Assembly: GCA_012845835.1 (NCBI GenBank)
Contig: JABAKD010000009.1
Location: 9,544,330-9,608,329 of the forward strand
DNA from: Undaria pinnatifida
Lineage: Eukaryota; Sar; Phaeophyceae; Laminariales; Alariaceae
DNA length: 64,000 nt
Reading direction: 5' to 3'
Shown: positions 10,252 through 20,300 of the stretch, in pieces
Numbering within the stretch: the first letter of the stretch is position 1
Layout of the letters: each line of letters opens with the position of its first letter
Translations under genes and position numbers: made by a program
The notes under the pieces: generated by a model
What the model saw: the letters and a program-made list of their open reading frames with translations, nothing else
The model's database searches: none
Told to the model about the DNA's origin: nothing

Positions 10252-11785
10252 TGAAAAAACGAGTGCGGTTGTAAAAAAATACTTCGTACATGGGGAAACA
10301 GAAACAAGGGGATGAGCAGCAGGGCGGAACCAGAGTTCTCGCCTATGTATATACTCACCAGGTATTACACAGCCGTGTCCATGCGTTCTCTATCAAAGTG
10401 AAACATGGCTGGATATCGTGCTCAAGCCGGAACTTATCGAAGGAATTCCGAGCAACACTGACCGCTTTAAGAGGCCTGTACACAGGACAGTATGTATTCC
10501 CCCGAAAAGCGGCGTCACAAGCACGAGATAGTGAATACAGCCAGCCGAGTTTTCACAAAATAAGTGTAAAAATGCAATCCAGCTGTGAGATCAAGGATTT
10601 AACCGAGCTAAAAAACATCTGAACATCCCAGAGTGACCATACCACACCTACCTACAAAAGCTTCAGGCACCGATACGCCACCAACCACCCGGCCCTAAAA
10701 ATTAACGCCGGTCGCCCCGGTGGCATACTCCAGGTTATCCTCGAGCCTGGTATAGGTCCGTTTCGTGAGTTCGATTCCCCCCGAGTGCGTGCTCGTATAA
10801 ATTCGTGGGGACTTTTTCTTGTGCACAAATTGACTTGCGGAAGGCGCGAGAGCGTGAGTCAGCAACAACACTCGACGAAAAAGCGACGATCAGTGGGATT
10901 CCTGAACCCTACCTATGCACCATAAAAATTGAAGGCAAGAGCCGTGGGGGGGAGAAGGGACGACGCCTGTGACCACGGCTTGTCCAGAAGCTGGAAAATA
11001 GATGTGCGTGAAAATCATAATAATAATTATATATAATGATAATAACAATAAAGTATTTGTCCTAAAAAAAGTGGCAAGCAAAAACATACCGAATTGAATC
11101 AATAGTCTATCCTTTCAAAAATCGCTGTTGTTATAGACTAGACTAGACTTTAGACTAGTGGAGCGACGATGGCGGTCAATATTCAGATCGTACCTGTGAC
11201 GCGTAATATTGTTGCTGCTAATGCGAACACACGCATACATATACATAGACCACACACACCATGAACTCGTCTGGGCTGATCGGTGCTATTTGACTGGTGG
11301 TGGCTAGCGCGGTGGCTTCGAAATTGCTTTTGTAAATTTTTCAAGAAGTATGAACTGCTACGTACACGGTACGAACCTGGTACCTGTTATTTGTAGTTCA
11401 TACGAAGTATAAAGGAACGCCTGTGCTCTCCGTTTTCAACTTGCGAAACTCGCGGGATTTCAAGGAAACCGCATCCCGCAGCGGAACCTTGTACTTCGTA
11501 TACATATACACAATATGCTATGCCGTCGGTATACTAAACAATCTTCGGGCCGCGTCTCCTCTGTATCAGGTGTGTGCGGAATTTTATTCGTCGTTTTCAA
11601 GCAAGCGGTTGCGTTGACAATACTACCTGGCTTGATGTAGAGGAAAGAAACACCACTCAGCGATCATCTACTAACTACACACTACTAGGTAGGGCATGTT
11701 TTCATGAGCACCACTAACAATAGCACCAGACATGGACGCGACATCTACAGGACCACAACATCTTCGACGACAGTGGGGAGAAAAC
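10252..11785. other. No supported gene
   Basis: AT-richer non-coding DNA. It includes TAGACTA-type palindromic motifs near 11132-11158 and a short T-arm-like sequence near 10765-10785 (GAGTTCGATTCCCCC) that does not fold into a full tRNA. A 110-residue plus-strand frame at 10290-10622 has no recognisable domain. Confidence 0.5.
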
Positions 11786-11790
11786 AGGGC

Positions 11791-12440
11791 GTATAATCGT
11801 ACACTAGAAAATAACAATGTGAAAAGAAGTACAGACAGTTAGTTATCATGTTAACACTGCGGTAAACCACACTACCAACCTATTACGCAGGGTATTTCGT
11901 GCCTCCGGCCGTTTGCATGATCGCCTGACAACCTCTACCAAACGAAGTAGCATATGCCTAACAAAGTAAAGTCATCCTCGCGTTCAATAGTGGTGACATC
12001 GCATGCCCACGGCACCTCGCTTGGTGTATTTGTAAGATGTATCTCTGTCTTAGAGTTGGTGACCTGAGAGCTCCACATCGGCACGGCAAAAATCATAGGC
12101 GTAAAATCGTATATTATGTGAGACAATAAATAGTAATGTGAAAAGGAGGTACAGACAGATGTATATGTTAAAATTGCGGCAAACCGCACTACCAACTTAT
12201 CACGTAAGGTATTCCGTACATACCGTCTGCATGATCGCCTCCCAATCTATCTATGTCAAGCGAAGTATGACTAACGAAGTAACGTAATTGAGCGCGTGTA
12301 CACTAAGCGTTCCTTTCAAAACAAAAACGATTCGCATCTCTCCCTTTCGTTCTCAATGGCGGTGACATTGCATGACCACATCACCTCGCCTGTTGTATTT
12401 GGCAATATGTATCTCTTTCTTATAATTAGCGATGTCAGAA
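11791..12440. repeat. Diverged 310-bp tandem duplication
   Basis: Two copies start with GTATAATCGTACAC (11791) and GTAAAATCGTATAT (12101). They share AATGTGAAAAG..TACAGACAG, GCGG.AAACC.CACTACCAAC, GCATGATCGCCT, GTGACAT.GCATG and GTATCTCT.TCTTA in the same order. The second copy carries an insertion, and identity is roughly 75-80 percent by eye. No coding frame survives in both. Confidence 0.7.
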
Positions 12441-12689
12441 AATAATGGTATCTTCTACATGATTGTACCTATCGATTGAAATATTCTATCTTTCGATCCA
12501 TGTACAATAACAAATTATGAAGCTTTTAACACGTTGTTCACTACACCTAAGAACTGGGTTGCATACTACATGTAACATCAAACCTTCTAGAAAAATAAGC
12601 ATTACCAGGCGGGTGATGTAAAGAGGTGTCTTCTTGCTGCAACCGTCAGATTCGTCCCCTTCAATGGTTTATAGTTTCCGCGCACATAT

Positions 12690-13640
12690 TGAAATGCTCG
12701 CCCCCCCGCCCCCGCCCCCCGATCCCTCTTGTTCAAACGCCCCACCTGAAATCAAAATTCATCAGAGTAGTAAACACTATCAGTCAGCTGATATCATCTC
12801 ATTATCCATCTAGCCATCCATGCCGTAGCTCCAACTCATCTCCGCCCCCCCCCCCCCCCCCCCCCCCCCCCTTGTTCCCCGCCCAGTTCGTTCAAACGCC
12901 CCACTTACAATCGAAATCGGCCGGAGTAATAAACACTTCTAAGCAATTGATATCACGTCATTATCTTTCTAGCCATCCATGACGTAGCTTTCATTCATTC
13001 CCCCTCCCCCCCTCCAATGCCCCCTCCTTTCCCACACCCCGCACGATCGCCTAGACCCAGCACACCACGCGTATAGCAAGCCCATACATGTATGATTAAT
13101 ACACGCGATCGGAGGATCACCCATAATGTTGCGAAGATCAGTGTCGACCAAATCCTTGATCTCATAGCTGGAGTGTATTTGAATATTATATGTGACCTAA
13201 ACCTCTTGAAAACCCTTCCCCCCCCCCCCCTGCCCCCCCGCCTTTTATTTCTTTTTCTTTTTTTCTCTTCTCCTCGCTTTCTCTTGCTTAAACGCACACC
13301 TAATATCGAAATCCGCCAGACAGAGTAATAAACACTTCCACGCCCTGGATATCGCCTCGTTATCGTTTTATAGCCGTCCATGCCGCTGCTGCAATTCCCA
13401 CCCACCCCCGCCCCCAACGCCCCCTCCTTCCCCACCACCCGAACCATCGCCTAGACCTAGCACCACGCGTATAGCAGACCCCTACATCTGTGCGACCTAA
13501 AGCCCTCCCCCCCCGCCCCCCGCCCCCCCCCCCGGCAAATTCCCCCCCCCCCTCCCCCACAAGAAGGATTTATAGTCTCCACGCACAAATTGACCTGCCC
13601 CACCCGTCCCCTCTCCCCCCTCCCCCCCTCCCGCCCCCCT
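12690..13640. repeat. C-tract region with three diverged repeat units
   Basis: Long C runs (for example 12843-12870, 13219-13232, 13505-13560) alternate with three copies of a unit. The unit contains TTCAAACGCCCCAC, a GAGTAATAAACACT block, ATATCA.CTCATTATC and TAGCCATCCATGCCGTAGCT, at about 12729-12840, 12893-12990 and 13288-13390. The strand with C-runs gives Pro-rich ORFs and the other Gly-rich ORFs; these are composition artefacts. Confidence 0.75.
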
Positions 13641-13675
13641 TTTATCAAAATCAGGCCCCCACGTCCTTAAAAACT

Positions 13676-13990
13676 CCGCCCTCCCCTCACCGGTTATTCG
13701 ACTAACAGGGTTCACTTGATAAACTGATGCATTTCCTTCCACAGCTGTCAGATTTTGTCCCCCTCAGAAACGGGTTTTATAGTTTCCGCGCACAGATTGA
13801 TTAACATCATCATCACCCTGTTGACCCTGATAGCTACACTGTAGTTGCAAGGGGAGTCGCCGATCTATATCCTTAATGAGGACACACAACCCGTAATACG
13901 CGCGATCGGAGTATCACACACAGCTTGCAAATATGGGTTTCGACAAAATGTTCGATCTCACAGCTGGAGTGTATTTTCATTTTTATAATA
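13676..13990. repeat. Dispersed repeat family R1, full-length-like copy
   Basis: This ~315-bp sequence recurs at 23728-23828 plus 24497-24715. It includes CTCCCCTCACCGGTTAT, TTGATAAACTGATGCAT, TTTCCGCGCACAGATTG, AGCTACACTGTAGTT and ACACACAACCCGTAATACGC, and ends in a CGATCTCACAGCTGGA block. Shorter pieces of the end block occur near 13105-13180, 31270-31345 and 54605-54690. No coding frame or terminal repeat was found, so the class is unknown. Confidence 0.75.
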
Positions 13991-14390
13991 TAGACTATAG
14001 ACTAGACTAGTCTATACATTATATGATCATTCGTTTTGGGGGGGGATTCGGTCAGGAGTTTTTTTTGTCTCGGCCTCAGTATGCGATTCTCGGAACTGGA
14101 ATTCTGTGTCAAATCGCTTCGTTCGAGCTCCGTCTTCGGGAGGAGGCTCCAACTTCCCTCGCCCTGCCTTATCCGTTCTGCACCTCGACATGATGAACGC
14201 GGATAGACGGTGAACGAGACAAGCGAGAAGTAAGTGCGTTTTTTTTGCATTTTGGGTGGTATACGCCCGAGCTATGCTTGGATCTTGGCATATATATGTA
14301 GTCTAGACTAGAGCTTGAACGAATAAATCAACGGGCAACATTTATTTCCAAATGGGCATCATTTCCAAATTGGAGTCGTTCCACGGTAGA

Positions 14391-14656
14391 CCAAGGCTAC
14401 GGTAGGGGGGGTACCCCCATTTTCACTGGTGTGTTTGAGCCACTCGTACGAGTGGCTCTGTACCCTACGGATGAAAATGGTTTAGGCACTTGTTTTGGCG
14501 CAGCTTAGATCACCTTTGCATTGCGGATTGATTTCGTCAGTGTAAAACATGAAGAAAACGTAAGATCTGGTAAGAACAAAGGGGTTACTCGCGCGAGTGA
14601 CCCCTAGCCACTGAAATAAAAGGCCCAAAAGGGGACCCCCCTACCGTAGCCTGGGT
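14391..14656. mobile_element. MITE-like element with ~20-bp TIRs and two palindromes
   Basis: The left arm CCAAGGCTACGGTAGGGGGG (14391) pairs with the right arm CCCCCCTACCGTAGCCTGGG (14637), giving a ~266-bp element. Inside are a perfect 22-bp palindrome at 14438-14459 (GAGCCACTCGT and its complement) and a near-perfect one at 14583-14604 built on ACTCGCGCGAGT. It has no coding capacity. A further partial arm (GGGGGGTACCGTAG) occurs near 14880-14896. Confidence 0.65.
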
Positions 14657-14659
14657 CGG

Positions 14660-15484
14660 TAGCCCCCCCCCCCAACTTTCCTTTAACGAAATCGCCGGTT
14701 CGTTTTGAAACCAGCTCCCGGCCATATCTCCTGCAATGCGGTGCCCCTTGCTGCCCCGGGGTCATCGTTCGATGGTCCTTTGCAAACAAGAAAATATACG
14801 AAGACGTTTTGTTTCATGGCATCCTTCCTCGTGACGAGCAGCCAAGAAACGTTCGTTAAACAAAATCGTTGGTTTGGGGGGGGGGGGGTACCGTAGAATC
14901 AGTCATTCATTGGGATCTAAATTCCTTCCCGACGACGCTTTTTTCATGGCCGCCTCGAAGCGCTTGCCCTATCGTAGCTGCTACTACTGCTGTGTGTCGT
15001 TGCCTTCCGGCTCAGTGGGTATAGACTAGTAGTGCTATACCGTATATAACCAACGAAGGATTTGTCGTGAGTACGATTCTCACCCAGATCATATTTGTAT
15101 CCAGGAGGAGCGTGCGCGCTGGATACGGTATGAATGGTTATAATAGTTGAGATCTGTCAACAAACTGACGTTTGGTACTTACTTGTAGTGTGGTCGGGCG
15201 GCATCATCAATCAGTCCAGAGGCCCTTCCGGTTGGCTGGTTTTGTTCTGTGACGTGTCCAGTCGGGCGATGGGCCCGGGCGTCACTGCCTTGTTTGTGCT
15301 GCTGAACGACTCGATGTGATGTTGTTGTTATTATACCAGGTAATGTATGGGCACACTGCCAACAGACATATATACACCAGGTATATCGTAGATATAGTGT
15401 ATATTTCTAATTGTATAGACTATAGACTATATCTGAATGTACTGCAGGGGCGTGGCGTATTTTTTAGTATTAATAGGAGGGTAG
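14660..15484. other. No supported gene
   Basis: Contains G/C homopolymers (near 14664-14675 and 14875-14890), a tRNA T-arm-like hairpin at 15065-15081 (GTGAG, 7-nt loop, CTCAC) without the rest of a tRNA, and AT-rich TAGACTATAG motifs near 15413-15432. No gene is supported. Confidence 0.5.
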
Positions 15485-15665
15485 ACTCTGGTACCCGGCG
15501 GGTACCTACCTGATGAGTATGACCAAAACAGTCAGGGTTGGTACCCGGGTACCCCAGGGTACATACTCTGGGAGTAGGGTACCTAAGTATGACCCAAACG
15601 GCCAGGGTTGGTACCCGATACCCCAGAGTATATACACTGGTACCCGGTGGGTACCTACCTGAGTT
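15485..15665. repeat. ~70-bp minisatellite rich in GGTACC
   Basis: About three irregular copies of a unit with GGTACCCGG.GGGTACCTACCTGA.TATGACC.AAAC.G.CAGGGTTGGTACCCG. The GGTACC palindrome recurs at least six times. A related piece, ACTGGGGTACCCCGGAGAGTAC, occurs at 868-890. Confidence 0.7.
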
Positions 15666-15669
15666 TGAC

Positions 15670-17328
15670 TTGGTAGTTCTTTGATTCAGGAGCTTCGTTG
15701 TTAATAATAATAGTTGTTTCTCGATTCAGAAGGCCCGTCAGTCGGAAAACAACTGTTGCCCAAAAGCAAAGAAAGATGCTACATAGAGCAGCAGTAGTAG
15801 TAGTACCCGCAACGTAGCACGTGTCTCATCATCATGCCCTCACCATACCCTACCCATAACAAATAGCCTTGTTATTCCCATTGCTCTCAGCTGCTCACAG
15901 TTAACTACTACTGCTAACAACGACCCATGCGGCATGCCATGGGGAGATTTTTTTTTCCAAGTACTGTATGATACTACATCTAAAAATCATTCAGTCCCAC
16001 CCCTATCATATATTTTGAAAAAAATATTAGTCTAGTCTACACTGCTTGCTGCTGTATGCTGACATTTTTATCCAAACTCCACGCCTAAGAAGCATCCAGT
16101 CAGTCTCACGTCTCACCCCCATACATAACTGGCCAGTTGTCCGATCGACAGAAGACACGCGAGCACCATCATCAGCCCTCGAGCGCGTGTACACAGACAG
16201 ATAGATGCACAGCAAGCAGTCCAACGTACGACGTACCGTACTCTAGTATCTTTGCGTGAGATATTTGCACGGGACACAAGACACACTGCTCTGCTGCACA
16301 ACAAGCAGCACGAACGAGGTGAACAGCTAGCTGTGACCACGGCTCGTTCACAGGAGATTGTGGAGTGTAAAAGAAAAAAACTCTGTACTGCTGTGGCCGT
16401 CGGGGGTGTGAAAAGAAGAGAGTAGCACATAGTCTACATACGCACACAAAGTTTTAGCAAAAAGGGCTTGCTGTTCCGCTCAGCCGATACTCCAAAGGAC
16501 AGGGTCGGTGCAGTCCCTGCTGCAGTCCCGGCCCAGATTTTTTAAGTGACATGTGATCGACAGTGGTGGTAGAACGGCTGTTGACGGGCGTAATAATAAT
16601 GGAGCACGTGCATTGTATGGATCGTAGCATCTCGATGCCACCAATATTCGTGATAGTATACGAATAAACTGTTGTTGTAGACTACTCGTGCGAGGATGCG
16701 AGGGACGATATAGCATCAGCGACTATTAATAGACCACATACATATCAAATCATATCGTACTCGTTCGAGTACGTACGTACGTACGTACACTGCTGCGGCT
16801 ATACTGTATGGTTCGTATGATTTGTATGATACCTGGTACCTGGTATGTGATATGTTGGTTGGTATCTTGTATCCCGGTACCACGTATCTTGGTATCTTGC
16901 ACACCGCGTGCTGGTATCTTGTATCTTTACCATGGCGAGTATCGTAAGATCGCAAGTAGTAGCTCTGGGCTTGAAAAAAAAAAGGCTAAACGAAACGTAA
17001 CATTTTGCGTCGATCTCGAGACCATAGTAGTAGCGGTAGGTACTGCTGTGTATTCGTGGTATTAATATTATCAATAGTAGTGTAGACTATATAGTACCAG
17101 TAGTGCGCACGAAGTGGTTCCGCCGCACCGCGCCCCGCACCGAACGATAACATCAAACGGGCACGAGTACGTACGATATTCAGATCGGAGGAAGATGATG
17201 ATGTGGACGCTGTCGAAATATGGTGCTTGCCAGAATGTCGGTAGATACCAGAGTTGAGCATTCCCGATGGAAGTCAGAGGGCACACACACCGTTGCTACG
17301 TCGCGTTAACAAAAAGGAGCCGTGCTCG
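15670..17328. other. No supported gene; upstream region of the kinase gene
   Basis: Contains an ACGTACGT microsatellite (about 16771-16790) and a GGTATCTTG-type short repeat (16825-16930). It also has TATTAATAG/TAGTCTA motifs. The last few hundred bases must hold the kinase promoter and 5' leader. The kinase frame is open upstream to 17254 without an ATG, so an upstream exon cannot be excluded. I see no clear TATA box. Confidence 0.45.
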
Positions 17329-20300
17329 ATGACGTCGATGCCGCAGCATTTTTCACGGCCGTCCAGCTCCTCTTTACAGCAGCAGCAACATCAGCAACAG
17401 CATCAGCAGCAGCAGCAGCAGCAGCAGCAATCCGGTGGGAAGAAGCCGGGCTTGCCTCCGCCGCATTCCCCCTGCCGGCTGTCGCCCGAGGCATACCGAG
17501 GAAAGATAGACTGGGAGGCCAAGCACAGGAAGCCCTGTCCTTACGCCCGCCCCGCAGGGGAAGGGTGCCCCTTCGTACGTCGCAGCGCGAGGATATGTGT
17601 CTCTGATGGTGATGACGCTCAGACTGAAAGATCGTTGTCGAGCGGGCTATTGGTGTCGGTTCCCGGCGCACCACACCGTGAATTCGGAAGCGGGTTTAGC
17701 AGAGAATTCGAGGGCCCAGCGTGTCGAGAATTAAGTTCTCGCGTTGAGCGCGAACCTGATGGGGGTGATGGTACAGGTGGCGCTGGGGCCGCTGAGACGA
17801 TCGCTGGCAGCGTACGACACGGGATTGCGGCGAGCCCCAAACGTCGCAAAAACAACAAGAACGGCGCTCGAAACAACAAAAAATCTGGAGTAAAGACAAC
17901 CGTACCGACCCTCCTGAAGATACACCAGCGTGTCATTAAGAACGCGCTTCTCGAGCTGACGCGGTCGCGCGAGGAAGTCTTCGAAAACCTCGGGCAGCGC
18001 CTGGGAGGGGAGCCCGAAGACTTCACGTTCTACGATGGCACCTTCAATTTCGCCGCAGGGCTGCCAGCCCGGCTTCCGGCATGCGCGGCTCAGCGACGCA
18101 AATTTTCTAGAACCAGGAGAAAAGTGCACCAACGCATGCGGGGAGGCCAGCCAAATATACATGCGATTAAGGCAGCCCGCTTTCATCGTGCGCAGACTGA
18201 CCACGTGTACGGGGGGTCAACTTTACCGCGATTCAAGAAGGACCACGAGTCGTGGAAGATCCCGCTATTGCGCGTTGCTACGCCGACCAACAACGGAGAA
18301 CATCACGGTTTTACCAGCGCTACACCATTCGTCAACAGCAACGGTGCACGTGTTGGCTCTCATTCTCGGCTATCAGGTGCCGCTGCGGCAGGTCAAGCAC
18401 AACCGCAAAATTACCCCGGTCGGCATTCTGCTTCGTGCCCACCGCGCAAATTGCGGAAAGATGCGAGCGTAGACAGGAAGCACCCGCGAACGGTCGAGGG
18501 TTCTGGAAAGCGTGGGCGGCATGGTGGAGGCAACCGTTCCGACGTCGACAACATTGCCTCTTTGACAGGAGCGAAGAAAATCCCCGCCGATGAGATCGTT
18601 GAAAGCATTCAGCAACGTTCACTCCAAGTTTCGGCAGGCGACGAGCTTTCCAGGCAAGGAGGGCAGCACGGAACATCTTACGGAACAACCGAAGCGGAGG
18701 CTGCTGCTGCGCCACCCATCGAAGACGTTGGGCCTATCGACATTACGCAGTTGGGGCCACGAGCAGTGGAGATGTCCGGATCACCTGCACGAGTACGAGC
18801 AGAAGAATGCGTGGATGAGATCGTTTCCCAGGGCATGCAGACACACCTAGCGGCTTCCTCGCCTGGAAGGGCCTCAGCAACAGCGGCGCGTACGTTGCCA
18901 ACATCAGCCGAGGCTGACGATGCCCGGTTGGGGGCTGTCGATATCATGTCGCCGGAAGCGAACGCTGCGACCGAGACGTGTGTGGACGAAACATTGTCAC
19001 AGCACCTTCGGACGCAAGACTCGGCCATCGGGGCCACAGGGCCAAGGCCAGAAGGTAGAGCATACGCGGAGCCTGAGCGTTTCGCCATTCAAGGGGGTGC
19101 AGCAGCGGCATCGGCGGTGCAACATGGGACCACGGAGGAGGGACACTGCGTCGACAAGGAGGTATCTCAAGCAAACAAATCACGGCAAGTTGCAGCCCCC
19201 GGCAATGAGATCCCGAGGTCGTGGTCAGCAGCCGCGAATGCTGAGGGTGCTGAGGCGAAACGATTCGTCGAAGAAGTTGTATCAGACGTGATAAGGGCAC
19301 ACATGCACGCAGCCTTTCGCAAGGAAATCGGACGCTCGTTACCAGCAACGGAGATGGAACGCGACTGCGCGAGCTCGAACATAACGACTTCGGGGGTGGG
19401 CGTGCAACCAGGCGTCCTTGAACAGGTCGTCGCCGATGCCGTGCGTCAAAGCTCGCACGCAGCGGTAGCGGCAGTCTTGGACGAACAGAGCTCGGAATTA
19501 ACGACAGATGCGGGTCTCAACGACCCATCCGCACGTCTTGTCGCTAACTCAGTAGAGACGCTCGCTCTCTCCCCAACCTCTGCAATCTCCGAGGATGTTA
19601 GTCCGAAGCCCCTCCATGAAAAAAATTTATCCAAGGATGACCGACAAGATGATCCGAATGAGCATCTGGGCGTGGAAACGAAGGGGCTTCCTGTCGGCTT
19701 TTTGGACGAGATTGTGGCGGGTCAGGCGTCCCTAAAGCCTACCGCGTCGACACCTCGGAGCACGTCGTCAAAGCCTAGCCAGTCGGAGCTGCGGATGCAG
19801 AAGGAGATTATGGAAGCGGAGTTAAAGCAAAGAGCTGCGGTGCTGCGCGAATTAGAAGAGCTCGTGCGCACCGAACGGTTAGATCGATATGCTCCGGAGT
19901 CTTTCTCGCGCGGCGCGGTGCACGGCGAAGGTAGATACTCGGTGGTGTATTGCGCAGCTCCAATTCGGAGCACAGAGGAAAGGCAACGTGGAGGGTGGGG
20001 TGGGGCGGAAGTGCACCCTGCGGGGGACGCGGACACGGTCGGGGGGGGGGTGATAGCGACGGCAACAGCGGCGGTGACGGACATCGTGACGACGGCGGCG
20101 ACGGGAGCTATCATGGCGACAACAACGGCGTCAGACGCGACCGCGAAGCCTGAATCGAACACCCTGGCGGCAGGCCTGGTACTGTCAGTGATGGCTGCCT
20201 CGATTTCGTCGGTGACGGCGCGGGAGTCGAGGAGAAATAGCACGGGATCCACAGGCTTTGCCGCGAAGGAGTTCCGCTACACCCGACAAGATGCACCGTT

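Noticed and set aside
10700..10800. tRNA gene (GAGTTCGATTCCCCC B-box-like sequence)
   Set aside because: No paired acceptor or anticodon stem could be drawn; at most it is an old tRNA-derived repeat.
15005..15090. tRNA gene with T-arm GTGAG-loop-CTCAC
   Set aside because: The T-arm is perfect, but the loop lacks TTCGA and no acceptor stem pairs with it.
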